A stretch of 64,000 nucleotides of DNA, taken from Piliocolobus tephrosceles. Its lineage: Eukaryota; Chordata; Mammalia; Primates; Cercopithecidae. Under the pieces are notes generated by a model. The model did not search any database and had not been told where the DNA came from. It saw nothing but the letters and a program-made list of their open reading frames with translations. The stretch spans positions 22,810,477 through 22,874,476 of the forward strand of contig NC_045452.1 in the NCBI RefSeq assembly GCF_002776525.5, written 5' to 3'. A program made the translations under genes and the position numbers. Positions 1-10,302 of this stretch are shown one piece after another. Numbering within the stretch: the first letter of the stretch is position 1; the number at the start of each line of letters is the position of its first letter.

Positions 1-157
1 TACAAAAAGCTAGCCAGGCGAGGTGGCGGGCGTCTGTAGTCCCAGCTACTTGGGAGGCTGAGGCAGGAGAATGGCGTAAACCCGGGAGGCGGAGCTTGCA
101 GTGAGCTGAGATCCAGCCACTGCACTCCAGCCCGGGCAACAGAGCAAGACTCCGTCT

Positions 158-190
<33 letters not shown>
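1..190 (+). repeat. AluY, cut by window start
   Basis: Right two-thirds of an Alu ending in a long A-tail. It carries the GGCGTAAACCCGGGAGG and GAGATCCAGCCACTGC variants typical of Old World monkey AluY copies. The 5' part lies outside the window. Confidence 0.93.
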
Positions 191-192
<2 letters not shown>

Positions 193-379
193 TGGTATCT
201 GCAAGGTTTCTCCATCGTCCAGTTATTATCTGTACAATTATCTTTGCATTTGCAGCTAATAAACCTTTGGGGGGAGATATTTTGAGATTATGCCAATATT
301 CTATTTCTCCTTAAACTTTTACCCACACATTTTAGCACCCATTGGAGGATCTTGTCTGTAACAATTACTATTGGTGTTC
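191..379 (-). mobile_element. L1M 3' region fragment
   Basis: Non-Alu sequence resembling the reverse complement of an old mammalian L1 3' end. The same element seems to resume at 685-740 and 870-1050 on the far side of two Alus. No reading frame survives. Confidence 0.55.
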
Positions 380-394
380 TAATATTGAGTTTCT

Positions 395-684
395 CTTTTT
401 TTTTTGGGACAGAGTCTCACTCTATCGCCCAGGCTAGAGTGCAGTGGCGAAATCTTGGCTCACTACAACCTCCACCTCCCAGGTTCAAGCAATTCTCGTG
501 CCTCAGCCTCTCAAGCTGGGATTACAGGTGGACACCACCATGCTCTGCTAGTTTTTATATTTTTAGTAGAGATAGGGTCTCCCGATGTTGGTTAGATTGT
601 TCTTGACTTCCTGACCTCAAGTAATCCTCCTACCTCGGCCTCCCAAAGTGCTGGGATTACAGGGATGAGCCACCATGCCCAGCC
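395..684 (-). repeat. Alu, full length
   Basis: Antisense Alu with T-run at the left. It is bounded by a 15-base target duplication, TAATATTGAGTTTCT at 380-394 and TAATGTTGAGTTTCT at 685-699, with one mismatch. It interrupts the L1M fragment. Confidence 0.93.
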
Positions 685-750
685 TAATGTTGAGTTTCTA
701 TTTCTCTCATTCCTATTTATTGATCTATTGAGTGACTTATTTATTTATTT

Positions 751-869
751 AGAGATGAAGTCTCACTCTGTTACCCAGGCTGGAGTGCAGTGGTGCAATC
801 TTAGCGACTTGATTGTTTGAGTGATCCTTCCATCTCAGGATTACAGGTGTGAGCTACCACGCCCAGCCT
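751..869 (-). repeat. Alu, internally deleted
   Basis: Antisense Alu that starts normally but jumps to the AGGATTACAGGTGTGAGC segment, so the middle is lost. It sits inside the L1M fragment. Confidence 0.75.
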
Positions 870-1050
870 CCTTCTGCATTTGTTAATTAGATTTTTTTCT
901 GTAAGAAAGAGCTGTCCCTTCCTCTCTCCCCAACCATTTTATTTATTTGTTCAATTATTCATTTATATCAGTACGGATTTGTGGATATTTTATTCTAGGG
1001 GTTATAATCTAGGACTGCTGTTAGTATAATAGGCTTTTAATAAATATTTC
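870..1050 (-). mobile_element. L1M 3' region fragment
   Basis: Continuation of the L1M piece from 191-379, judged by resemblance to the antisense L1M 3' end (TTCTGTAAGAAAGAGCTGTC). It ends at the target duplication of the next Alu. Confidence 0.6.
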
Positions 1051-1344
1051 AGCTGGGCACGGTGGCTCACGCCTATAATCCCAGCACTTTGGGAGGCCGA
1101 GGCGGGCGGATCACCTGAGGTCAGGAGTTTGAGACCAGCCTGACCAATATGGAGAAATTCCTTCTAAACTAAAAATAAAAAAAATTAGCCGGGCGTGGTG
1201 GCAGGCACCTGTAATTCCAGTTACTCAGGAAGCTGAGGCAGGAGAATTGCTCAAACCCAGGAGGCAGAGGTTGCAGTGAGCTGAGATCGCACCACTGCAC
1301 TCCAGCCTGCACCACAAGAGCAAAATTCTGTCTCAAAATAAATA
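1051..1344 (+). repeat. Alu, full length
   Basis: Sense Alu with an AAATA-type tail. Target duplication AATAAATATTTC at 1039-1050 and 1345-1356. Confidence 0.93.
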
Positions 1345-1445
1345 AATAAATATTTCTGGAAGGAAGAAGGCAAAATAGAAAAAGGAAAAATCAGAACTTG
1401 TCCCTTAATTATTTTATTTTATTTTTATTGATTGAGTTATTGATT

Positions 1446-1724
1446 TTTCTGAAACTGAGTTTTGCTCTTTTTGTCCTGGCAGAGGTGTGATCTCAGCTCA
1501 CTGCAACCTCTGCTTCCCAGCTTCAAGTGATTCTCCTGCCTCAGCCTCCCAAGTAGCTGGGATTACAGGCATGCGCCACCACACCTGGCTAATTGTGTAT
1601 TTGTAGTAGATATGGGGTTTCACCACGTTGGCCAGGCTGGCCTCAAATTCCTGAGCTTAGGTGATCCACCTGCCTCGGCCTCCCAAAGTGTTGGGATTAC
1701 AGGCGTAAGCCACCACGCCGAGAC
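1446..1724 (-). repeat. Alu, diverged
   Basis: Antisense Alu with a degraded start (GAAACTGAGTTTTGCTC) and a short deletion near the first AGGCTGGAG segment. Old copy. Confidence 0.88.
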
Positions 1725-1761
1725 TGTTTTATTTAATTTAATTTATTTTTTATTTATTTAC

Positions 1762-2054
1762 TTTTTTTGAGACTCACTTGAGTCTCACTCTGTCACCCAG
1801 GCTGGACTGCAGTGGCGAGATCTCAGCTCACTGCAACCACCGCCTTCCAGGTTCAAGTGATTCTCCTGCCTCAGCCTCCTGAGTAGCTGGGACTACAGGC
1901 GCATGGCACCATGTCTGGCTAATTTTTTGTATTTTTGGAAGAGATGGGGTTTTACTGTGTTAGCCAGGCTGGTCTTGATGTCCGGACCTCATGATCTGCC
2001 CTCCTCGGCCTCCCAAAGTGCTGGGATTACAGGCATGAGCCACCACGGCCAGCC
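1762..2054 (-). repeat. Alu, full length
   Basis: Antisense Alu ending at CCACGGCCAGCC. First of three antisense Alus in a row. Confidence 0.93.
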
Positions 2055-2074
2055 ACTTATTATTATTATTATTA

Positions 2075-2367
2075 TTTGAGATGAAGTCTGACTCTGTAGC
2101 CCAGGCTGGAGTCCACTGGCACAGTCTCGGCTTACTGCAACCTCCGCCTCCTGGGTTCAAGCGATTCTCCTGCCTCAGCCTCCCGAGTAGCTGGAATTTT
2201 AGGTGTGCACCACCATGCCCGGCTAATTTTTTGTATTTTTAGTAGAAACAGGGTGTCACCATGTTGGCTGGCCTGGTCTCAAACTACTGACCTCAGGCGT
2301 CAGGTGTCTGCCTACCTTGGTCTCCCAAAGTGCTGGGATTATAGGCTTGAGCCACCGTGGCTGGCCT
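2075..2367 (-). repeat. Alu, full length
   Basis: Antisense Alu whose tail has become a TTA triplet repeat (2056-2080). It ends at GTGGCTGGCC. Confidence 0.92.
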
Positions 2368-2398
2368 ATTTTATTTATTTATTTATTTATTTTTATTA

Positions 2399-2682
2399 TT
2401 AAGATGGAGCCTTGCTCTGTCTCCCAGACTGGAGTGCAGTGGCACGATCTTGGCCTACTGCAATTTCTGCCTCCTGAGTTCAAGCAATTTTCCTGCCCCA
2501 GCCTCCTGCGTAGCTGGGACTACAGGCATATGCCACCACATCCGGATAATTTTTGTATTTTTAGTAGAGATGGGATTTCACCATGTTGGCAGGCTGGTCT
2601 CGAACTCCTGACCTTAAGTGATCTACCAGCCTCGGCCTCCCAAAGTGCTGGGGTTACAGGCGTGTGCCACCCTGCCTGGCCC
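2399..2682 (-). repeat. Alu, full length
   Basis: Antisense Alu preceded by a TTTA tetranucleotide tract (2368-2395) that is its altered A-tail. It ends at CTGCCTGGCCC. Confidence 0.92.
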
Positions 2683-3205
2683 ATTTATATTTAATAAATC
2701 TTTATCAGGACACACTACGTAGGTCAAAGCGTTCCCATGTGCTGGTGGGAGTGACCTTTGTACGGTGCAAATCTGATTGATTGGGGCTACCACACTACCC
2801 TGGGAGTCCCCAGGGGCCATCTCAGACTCTAATTGGCATGTCTCTCTCCTTAGGACTCAGCCTGCCATGGCTGGTCCACTGAATGCTGGCTGGTTCCTTT
2901 AAGTCAGACCATGTCCCTCCCATGCTTAAAACCCTGCAAAGTCTCCCCATCTCAGAGTGAAAGCTGAAGTCCATTTGCTGGTTTTGAGACTTCCATGCTC
3001 GAAGGCCCCCTACTCCCTCCCTGCCCTCTACTCTCTGTCCCTTGCTCACTTAGCTCCTCCATGGTCTCCACTCCATCAAGGCAGCGTCTCTGCAAGGCCT
3101 GGGTTGTTCTTCCCACAGATAGCCAACTGCTCCCCAGGACCTCTCCTCCTCAGGTCTTAGATGTCACCCAGAGCTGCCCCCTCTCTTCCCACAAGAACTA
3201 CCACC
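2683..3205 (+). mobile_element. L2-like old LINE fragment
   Basis: Non-Alu sequence resembling L2: an 'accatgtccctcccatgctt aaaaccctg'-type block at about 2910-2940 and 'agtgaaagctgaagtcc' at 2956-2972. It is interrupted at 3206 by two Alus and resumes at 3812. No coding potential. Confidence 0.6.
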
Positions 3206-3508
3206 GGCAGGGCGTGGTGGCTCACACCTGTAATCCCAGCACTTTGGGAGGCCCAGGCGGGCAGATCAGTTGAGGTCAGGAGTTCGAGACCAGCCTGGCC
3301 AACATGGCAAAACACCAATTCTATTAAAAATACAAAAATTAGCCGGAAGTGATGGCGGGCACCTGTAGTCCCAGCTACTCGGGAGGCTGAGGCAGGAGAA
3401 TCACTTGAACCCAGGAGCAGGAGGTGGCAGTGAGCAAGATGGCGCCACTGCACTCCAGCCTGGGTGACAGAATGAGACTCTGTCTCAAAAACTAAAAATT
3501 AAAAAAAG
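3206..3508 (+). repeat. Alu, first of a tandem pair
   Basis: Sense Alu. The left target duplication AAGAACTAC (3193-3201) has its partner only after the next Alu (3812-3820). The second Alu probably landed in this one's A-tail. Confidence 0.92.
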
Positions 3509-3509
3509 A

Positions 3510-3811
3510 GGCTGGGTGTGAGCTCATGCCTGTAATCCCAGCACTTTGGGAGGCTGAGGCAGGCAGATCACCTGAGGTCAGGAGTTCAACACCAGACTGA
3601 CCTCAACATAGAGAAACCCTGTCTCTACTAAAAATACAAAATTAACCTGGCATGGTGGTGCATGCCTGTAATCCCAGCTACTCGGGAAGCTGAGGCAGGA
3701 AAATCGCTTGAACCCAGTAGGCGGAGGTTGCGGTGAGCCGAGATCATGCCATTGCACTCCAGCCTGGGCATAAGAGCAAAACTCCGTCTCAAAGAAAAAA
3801 AAAAAAAAAAA
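3510..3811 (+). repeat. Alu, second of a tandem pair
   Basis: Sense Alu in the tail of the preceding one, with a small deletion near its start (GGCTGGGTGTGAGCTC). It is followed by the shared target duplication. Confidence 0.92.
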
Positions 3812-4205
3812 AAGAACTACTCCCTTCCCTCCATATATATTTTTTCCATTTTCTGCCTCCTTGCACTGGAATGTAAGCTCCAGGCGAAGCACGGGTACTC
3901 TGGTGTGACAATTAGAGAGGGACAATTACAGTATGTGTGAAAACCCAGTGGGTGGTCAGAGAGGGCTTCTCGGAAGAGGTAGCCTCTATAGCCAGGTGAA
4001 TTGGGAGCAAGTGTCAGGACGAGGTAAAGTCTCTTGGACAACAGATGAGAGACAGCCGGTCACTCCAGGGGGACTGTGGATGGCTGAGACACGGAACTGC
4101 CTCCGCTCTTTACCCTGATTCTGCCCAGTGTCTGCTAGGTGCCAGGCCCTGGGGGGTGACAAAACTGACTGCGCTTCCCCAGGAAGGCAATAAACAAGAA
4201 AAATC
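3812..4205 (-). mobile_element. L2 fragment(s)
   Basis: TGGAATGTAAGCTCCAGG at 3868-3885 resembles an L2 3' end. From about 3940 (AGAGAGGGCTTCTCGGAAGAGG) the match is to L2 in the opposite sense. Two L2 pieces may therefore abut. The strand given is for the longer part. Confidence 0.55.
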
Positions 4206-4499
4206 GCCGGGCGCGGTGGCTCAAGCCTGTAATCTCAGCACTTTGGGAGGCTGAGACAGGCGGATCACGAGGTCAGGAGATCGAGACCATCCTGGCTAAC
4301 ACGGTGAAACCCCGTCTCTACTAAAAACTACAAAAAACTAGCCGGGCGAGGTGGCGGCGCCTGTAGTCCCAGCTACCCGGGAGGCTGAGGCAGGAGAATG
4401 GCATGAACCCGGGAGGCGGAGCTTGCAGTGAGCTGAGATCCGGCCACAGCACTCCAGCCTGGGTGAGAGAGCGAGACTCCGTCTCAAAAAAAAAAAGAA
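4206..4499 (+). repeat. AluY, young
   Basis: Near-consensus AluY starting GCCGGGCGCGGTGGCTC, with the CTAGCCGGGCGAGGTGG and GAGATCCGGCCAC variants. Target duplication AAGAAAAATC at 4196-4205 and 4500-4509. Confidence 0.95.
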
Positions 4500-4825
4500 A
4501 AGAAAAATCAGTGTATGTCTAATTTCTTACACGGGGTAGGTATTAGAAGGGACAGAGAAGGATGCTATGAGCGAGGTCACCTTTAAGGTGAGTGGCCAGA
4601 GAAGGAAGGAGTGGGGTGTTTCCAGGACATGCTGCCTGGGCCAAAGGAAGATTCCTGAGCAGCCCTCAGGTGGGAAACGCCAGGCACCAAAGACCAGACA
4701 TCAGGGAGATCCGGGAGATGGAGGAAGGAGGTGGGGCCAGATTTTGCTGGAGGGCACTGAAGTTGGTCTTTATCCCCAGGATAAGGAGCCACTGAAGGGT
4801 TTTGAGGCTGAGGGGTTTCTATTCA
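4500..4825 (-). mobile_element. L2 fragment
   Basis: Antisense L2-like sequence, ending with GGAGCCACTGAAGGGTTTTG at 4787-4806. It continues beyond two Alus at 5475-5598. Confidence 0.6.
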
Positions 4826-4895
4826 TTTATGTATTTATGTATGTATGTATGTATGTATGTATGTATGTATTTTATTTATTTATTTATTTTGAGAT
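4826..4895. repeat. (TATG)n then (TTTA)n microsatellite
   Basis: About ten GTAT/TATG units (4830-4870) running into TTTA units that form the altered tail of the next antisense Alu. Confidence 0.95.
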
Positions 4896-5168
4896 GGAGT
4901 CTCACTCTGTTGCCCAGGCTGGAGTCCAGTGGTCCAATTTTGGCTCACTGCAACCTCCGCCCCACCAGGCTCAAGCAATTCTCCTTCCTCAGCTTCCCAA
5001 GTAGCTGGGGTTACAGGCGCCCACCACCACATCCAGCTAATGTTTGTATTTTTAGTAGAGATGGGATTTCACCATGTTGGCCTGGCTGGTCTCAAACTCC
5101 TGATTGTGATCCGCCTACCTCGGCCTCCCAAAGTGCTGGGATTAGAGGCGTGAGCCACCATGCCCAAC
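4890..5168 (-). repeat. Alu, full length
   Basis: Antisense Alu directly after the TTTA tract, ending at CCATGCCCAAC. Confidence 0.92.
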
Positions 5169-5183
5169 AAGCTGAAGGGTTTT

Positions 5184-5474
5184 TTTTTTCTGAGACGGAG
5201 TCTTGCTCTGTCGCCCAGGCTGGAGTGCAGTGGCCGGATCTCAGCTCACTGCAAGCTCCGCCTCCCGGGTTCACGCCATTCTCCTGCCTCAGTCTCCCGA
5301 GTAGCTGGGACTACAGGCGCCCACCACCTCGCCCGGCTAGTTTTTTGTATTTTTAGTAGAGATAGGGTTTCACCGTGTTAGCGAGGATGGTCTCGATCTC
5401 CTGACTTCGTGATCCGCCCATCACGGCCTCCCAAAGTGCTGAGATTACAGGCTTGAGCCACCGCGCCCGGCCGA
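5184..5474 (-). repeat. AluY, young
   Basis: Antisense near-consensus AluY with TGCAAGCTCCGCCTCCCGGG. Target duplication GCTGAAGGGTTTT at 5171-5183 and 5475-5487. This duplication lies in L2. Confidence 0.95.
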
Positions 5475-5598
5475 GCTGAAGGGTTTTAAGCCTAGAAATA
5501 GGTGATGGGACTTGTATTTGAGGGAAGATTCCATCAACTGTTTTCTGAAGAAGCTGAGACGCCACCCAATAATGTCTTGTTCTCAGCTTCTTTTTATG
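5475..5598 (-). mobile_element. L2 fragment
   Basis: Continuation of the L2 piece from 4500-4825, interrupted by the TATG tract and two Alus. Confidence 0.5.
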
Positions 5599-5602
5599 TT
5601 TT

Positions 5603-5890
5603 GTTTTTGAGACGGAGTCTCGCTCTGTCACCCAGGCTGGAGTGCAATGGCCTGATCTCGGCTCACTGCAACCTCTACCTCCCCAATTCAAGTGATTCTC
5701 TCGCCTTAGCCTCCCAAGTGGCTGGAACTACAGGCACACAAGTGCTACCACGCCCAGCTAATTTTTGTATTTTTAGTACAGACATGATTTCATTATGTTG
5801 GCCAGGATGGTCTCAAACTCCTGACCTCATGATACACCTCCTCAGCCTCCCAAAATGCTGGAATTATGGGCGTGAACCATTGTGCCCGTC
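5603..5890 (-). repeat. Alu, full length
   Basis: Antisense Alu ending GTGCCCGTC, followed by a 22-base T-run (5892-5913) that has no Alu of its own. Confidence 0.9.
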
Positions 5891-5913
5891 ATTTTTTTTT
5901 TTTTTTTTTTTTG

Positions 5914-6048
5914 GTCAGTAAATTGAGAATAAAAATAGTACAACTACCTTGTGAGGATTAAAAGCTTTAAGGATTAAACTCCTTAAATTGTTTGGAACAA
6001 TGCCCATCAAATAGTAATTGCTCAATAAGTGTTAGGCGTTAGTACTAT
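5914..6048 (+). repeat. MIR SINE, 3' half
   Basis: Sequence with the MIR layout: AAATAGTACAACTACCTTGTGAGGATTAAA-like stretch, then CAATGCCCATCAAATAGTAATTGCTCAATAAGTGTTAG. Old mammalian SINE. Confidence 0.75.
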
Positions 6049-6050
6049 TC

Positions 6051-6355
6051 TTTTTTTTTTTTTTTTTTTTTTTTGAGATGAAGTCTCCTTCTGTTGCCCA
6101 GGCTGGAGTGCAGTGGCGGGATCTCGGCTCACTGCAACCTCTGACCCCCGGGTTCAAGTTATTCTCCTGCCTCAGCCTCCTGAGTAGCTGGGATACAGGC
6201 GCATGCACCATGCCCAGCTAATTTTTGTATTTTTAGTAGAGACAGGGTTTCACGATGTTGGCCAGGCTGGCTCTCGAACTCTTGACCTCAGGCGATCCAC
6301 TCACCTCAGCCTCCCAAAGTGCTGTTATTACAGGTGTGAGCCACTGCACCTGGCC
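6051..6355 (-). repeat. Alu, full length
   Basis: Antisense Alu with a 24-base T-run, ending at CTGCACCTGGCC. Confidence 0.93.
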
Positions 6356-6700
6356 CCCTACGTCTTTACACACAGCATCCCTGGGTTTTGACAGTTGCCT
6401 GCTTGGTGCATGTTTTCTGCTAGTCCACCAGCTCTAGGACGCAGGGCAAGGATCTCTTTGGCTCCTTGTTCAGTCCCCAGCTCCTAGCCCCCACTCTGGG
6501 TCACAGCAATAGATTGAATACATATTTGTTGAGCAAATGGATGCCTGAAGTGGGAAGATGGTGTGGAAATTGTTACGGTGGTCAAGGCAAATATTAAACT
6601 AGGTCTGAGCTGGGTCAGGGATGGTGGTGGTAAATGTGGGAGAGAAATTAGCCCAGGTGGTAGGAGGCAATTTACAGAGGTAGAATGCAGATGTTCTTTC
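6356..6700. mobile_element. L2 fragments
   Basis: 6410-6540 resembles the L2 3' end (GGACGCAGGGCAAGGATCTC, then AATACATATTTGTTGAGCAAATGG). 6545-6690 resembles the opposite strand of L2. No frame survives. Confidence 0.5.
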
Positions 6701-6709
6701 TTTCTTCAT

Positions 6710-6716
<7 letters not shown>

Positions 6717-6740
<24 letters not shown>

Positions 6741-7041
6741 GAGACAGTCTCGCTCTGTCGCCCAGGCTGGAGTGCGGTGGTGTGATCTCAGCTCAGTGTA
6801 ACCTCCGCCTCCCCAGGTTCAACCAATTCTCCTCCCTCAGCCTCCAGAGTAGCTGGCACTATAGATGCACACCACTACACTATACCTGGCTAATTTTTCT
6901 TTCCTTTTTTTTTTTTTTTTTTTGTAAAAACGGGGTTTCACCATGTTGCCTAGGCTAGTCTCAAACTCCTGGACTCAAGTGACCCCCCTACCTTGGACTC
7001 CCAAAGTGCTGGAATTACAGGTGTGAGCCACCATGCCCAGC
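6717..7041 (-). repeat. Alu with enlarged linker
   Basis: Antisense Alu whose middle A-rich linker has grown to a CTTTCC plus T-run (6897-6923). It ends at CCATGCCCAGC. Confidence 0.9.
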
Positions 7042-7053
7042 TTTTTTTTTTTT

Positions 7054-7310
7054 CCCCCCAGATGTTCCTTTTAATGGGGAACATACACATTATGGCTGAT
7101 CTACACTCTATTTGTCCCAAAAGGGTCAGCAAGGCAGATTATCTAGAACCACTGAAGCCATTTGAGTAGAAGAGCAGCTGTTCCGTGATGGGCATGGCTC
7201 TGCACACTTTGCATTTTGGAAGTTGCCTCAGCCAAAAGGTAACAGGGGTCTGAGCTGGTCTGGAGGGGGGTAAGTGTGGAGGGGCCCTCACCCCTGGACC
7301 CCCCACTTTA
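7054..7310. other. unassigned single-copy-looking sequence
   Basis: Between two antisense Alus. No splice-bounded coding stretch or repeat could be recognised. Confidence 0.4.
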
Positions 7311-7325
7311 TTTTTTATTGTTATT

Positions 7326-7613
7326 ATTTTTGAGATGGAGTCTTGCTCTGTCGTCCAGTCTGAAGTGCAATGGTGCAATCTCAGCTCACTGCAACCTCTC
7401 CCTCCTGGGTTCAAACAATTCTCCTGTCTCAGCCTCTCGAGTAGCTGGAATAACAAAAGTGTGCCACCATGCCTGGATAATTTTTGTATTTTTAGTAGAG
7501 ACGGGGTTTCACCATGTTGGCCAGGCTGGTCTCAAACTCCTGACCTCAGGTGATCCACTCACCTCAGCCTCCCAAAGTGCTGGGATTACAGGCATGAGCC
7601 ACTGCGCTCAGCC
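7326..7613 (-). repeat. Alu, full length
   Basis: Antisense Alu ending CTGCGCTCAGCC. Confidence 0.93.
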
Positions 7614-7628
7614 TATTTATTTATTTCT

Positions 7629-7899
7629 TTGAAATGGAATCTCACTCTGTCACCCAGGCTGGAATGCAGTGGCACAATCTCAGCTCACTGCAGCTTCCAC
7701 CTCCCGTGATCAATCCCAGCTACTCAGGAGCTGGGATTACAGGTGCCTGCCACCACACTCAGCTAATTTTTTTATTTTTAGTAGAGATGAGGTTTCACCA
7801 TGTTGGCCAGACTAGTCTTGAACTCCCGACCTCAGGTGATCCGCCCACCTTAGCCTCCCAAAGTGCTGGGATTACAGGCGTGAGCCACTGCACCCGGCC
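7629..7899 (-). repeat. Alu, slightly deleted
   Basis: Antisense Alu lacking part of the GGTTCAAGTGATTC block (CCTCCCGTGATCAATCCCAG at 7700). It ends at GCACCCGGCC. Confidence 0.9.
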
Positions 7900-8197
7900 C
7901 CACTGGGCCTTTTAAAAACGTGAGGTGAAACAGACCCTGTCTCTAAGCAAAACGAAAGGCCTCATATCTGTTTTCTGGGATTGTCAAAAGCGCTGGCCTG
8001 AGATGAGGGACAGGAAGATGGAACTTCTCACACATGCTTTGGCAGTACCCTCTGGCCAGGCCAGGGACCTGCCCGCTGGTCTCTGGTCTCCTCGGCTGAC
8101 ATTGGGTGGGCATGCAACCTGATTATGATTATTGGCTTGAGGTACATCTTCAAAACTCACTGGACCCCTCTGGGACAAGCTGGTCCAAATCTTAACC
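7900..8197. other. unassigned sequence
   Basis: Mixed-composition sequence between an Alu and the ATTC repeat. I see no gene or recognisable repeat in it. Confidence 0.4.
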
Positions 8198-8260
8198 CAT
8201 TCATTCATTCATTCATTCATTCATTCATTCATTCATTCATTCATTCATTCATTCACTCAC
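8198..8260. repeat. (CATT)n microsatellite
   Basis: About 14 to 15 uninterrupted CATT units. L2 3' ends often seed this motif, and L2-like sequence follows on the right. Confidence 0.95.
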
Positions 8261-8519
8261 TCCACATATGACATAAGGGAGTCCAAGTACAATAAGACTG
8301 ACATGCAATCAAAGAGCTCAGTCCTCGAGGAGGACCCAGGAGAGTGAACAGGCCACTATGATCTGGCAGCATCCAATCCACACAGTCCTGCCCGAAGAGG
8401 CAGATGGGCAGTGGGCACCACAGGTGGATGGCACAGCTGTGGTAAGGCAAGAAAGTGAGAACCATTTTTGCTGCATCTTAAAGTCGGTGGTGGAGTGGAT
8501 GGAGGAAAGGCTAAAAATG
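8261..8519 (-). mobile_element. L2-like fragment
   Basis: Weak antisense L2 resemblance (CAATCAAAGAGCTCAGTCCTC; GGCAAGAAAGTGAGAACC). It is split by the AluY at 8520. Confidence 0.4.
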
Positions 8520-8819
8520 GGCCGGGCGCGGTGGCTCAAGCCTGTAATCCCAGCACTTTGGGAGGCCGAGACGGGCGGATCACGAGGTCAGGAGATCGAG
8601 ACCATCCTGGCTAACACGGTGAAACCCCGTCTCTACTAAAAAATACAAAAAACTAGCCGGGCAAGGTGGCGGGCGCCTGTAGTCCCAGCTACTCCGGAGG
8701 CTGAGGCAGGAGAATGGCATAAACCCGGGAGGCGGAGCTTGCAGTGAGCTGAGATCCGGCCACTGCACTCCAGCCCCAGTGACAGAGCGAGACTCCGTCT
8801 CAAAAAAAAAAAAAAAAAA
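8520..8819 (+). repeat. AluY, young, intact
   Basis: Near-consensus AluY with the CAAGCCTGTAATCCCAGC and AACTAGCCGGGC variants. Perfect 15-base target duplication GAAAGGCTAAAAATG at 8505-8519 and 8820-8834, so this is a recent insertion. Confidence 0.97.
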
Positions 8820-8928
8820 GAAAGGCTAAAAATGTGGCCCAGGGCCTTGTAAGCCTCCCGAAGGAGTCTGGGTTTATTCAGAAGGCAAATGGTATCCCTC
8901 GCAGAGGGTTAAGGATGGAATTATTAGC
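8820..8928 (-). mobile_element. L2-like fragment
   Basis: GGCCCAGGGCCTTGTAAGCC resembles the antisense L2 block AGGGCCTTGTAGGCC. Continuation of 8261-8519. Confidence 0.5.
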
Positions 8929-9088
8929 CAGGCATGATGGTGCACACTTGTAGTCCCAGCTAAGGACTATGGAGGCTAAGGTGGGAGGATCACTTGAACC
9001 TAGGCATTAGAGGCTGTAGTGAACTATGATCGTGCCTCTGCAATCCAACCTCGGTGACAGAATGAGGCCTCATATCTAATAAAAAGAA
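8929..9088 (+). repeat. Alu right monomer (FRAM/AluJ-like)
   Basis: Old monomeric piece starting AGCCAGGCATGATGGTGC. GATGGAATTA occurs just before it and again at 9091, a plausible target duplication. Confidence 0.8.
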
Positions 9089-9150
9089 ATGATGGAATTA
9101 AAATGTTTAGTAATATTCAGGGTAGGGATGGATTAAAATGCGAGCACTGA

Positions 9151-9437
9151 GGCCAGGCACGGTAGCTCACACCTGTAAGCCCAGCACTTTGGGAGGACAA
9201 GGCAGGTGGATCACTTGAGGCCAGGAGTTCAAGACAAGCCTGGCCAACATGGTGAAACCCTGTCTCTACTAAAATACAAAAATTAGCCAGGCATGGTGGC
9301 ATATTTCTGTAATTTCAGCTACTCAGGAGGCTGAGGTAGGAGGATCGCTTGAGCCCAGGGGTCAGAAGTTGCAGTGAGCCCAGATTATGGCACTGCACTC
9401 CAGCCTGGGCGAGAGTGAGATCGTATCTCAAAAAAAG
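9151..9437 (+). repeat. Alu, first of a tandem pair
   Basis: Sense Alu. GAGCACTG lies immediately upstream (9142-9149), and its partner lies after the next Alu (9734-9741). Confidence 0.93.
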
Positions 9438-9446
9438 GAGGGGGGG

Positions 9447-9732
9447 AGCTCGGCACAGTGGCTCATATCTGTAACCCTAGCACTTTGGGAGGCCGAGGCG
9501 GGTGGATCATGAGGTCAAGAGATCGAGACCATCCTGGCCAACATATTGAAACTCCGTCTCTACTAAAAATACAAAAAAAAAAATTAGCTGTAATCCCAGC
9601 TACTAGGGAGGCTGAGGCGGGAGAATCGCTTGAACCCGGGAGGTGGAAGTTGCAGTGAGCCGAGATCATACCACTGCACTCCAGCCTGGCAACATAGCAA
9701 GAATCTGTCTCAAAAAAAAAAAAAAAAAAAAA
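9447..9732 (+). repeat. Alu, second of a tandem pair
   Basis: Sense Alu lacking the second-monomer start (AAAATTAGCTGTAATCCC at 9580-9597). Its A-tail borders the shared GAGCACTG duplication. Confidence 0.93.
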
Positions 9733-10160
9733 GGAGCACTGGCAGTTGGCAAGGAAGGACTCTGTGTGATGATCTAGGGACAAATGGTGAGACCTCGAGG
9801 GAATTGAGGGACATTTCAGAGTAGCATCAATCGGAACTGGACCCTGCCTAAGCTGCTGGTCCTTCTAGCTTCCCAAATGATAGCCCTGCCCCAGCTGCCT
9901 GTGGCACCCACGCGGGCAGCACTAGGAATACCACACTGAGACTGTGCATACCCAGCAGGGCAAGGTGGAATGTTCGTTGCCTGCGTAGTTCACCCAGCGG
10001 CAGGGCTTGACTTAATTTCCAACCTGGCCTTGGCTTAACTTCCTGAGTGACCTGTCTCTGCCGTCTCCTACCGCACTCCCGTCTGTATATATGATGTGTG
10101 AATTTAGTACCTGAAGTAGTCTCTGGCACAGCATAGATACTCAATAAGTGGCAGCTGAGG
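9733..10160. other. old sequence with a MIR-like end
   Basis: Mostly unassigned. CTCTGGCACAGCATAGATACTCAATAAGTGG at about 10120-10150 resembles the MIR 3' end on the + strand, and the GGTAGCTAAGATTATTA after the next Alu piece would be its last bases. Confidence 0.45.
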
Positions 10161-10185
10161 TTTTTGTTGTTGTTGTTTGTTTTTT

Positions 10186-10302
10186 GTAGAGACAGGGCCT
10201 CACTGTTGCCCAGGCTGGTCTCCAACTCCTGGCCTGAAGCGATCCTCCCACCTTGGCTTGCCAAGGTGCTGGGATTACAGGTGTGAGCCACTGCTCCCAG
10301 CC
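10186..10302 (-). repeat. Alu left monomer (FLAM-like)
   Basis: Short antisense monomer, GTAGAGACAGGGCCTCAC to TGCTCCCAGCCC, preceded by TTG triplets. Confidence 0.82.

Noticed and set aside
1960..2160. Many 60-110 codon open frames with SPRLECSG, GWSAVV or FLVETGF segments
   Set aside because: These are translations of Alu in its open frames and recur throughout the window. None is a gene.
4567..5356. Open frames of 145 and 184 codons
   Set aside because: They run through L2, a TATG repeat and two Alus. The protein is the usual Alu-derived translation.
7905..7950. Similarity to 10655-10680 plus 10968-11000 (CCTTTTAAAAACGTGAGG)
   Set aside because: Short and partly low-complexity. Could be chance or an old shared repeat; too weak to report.
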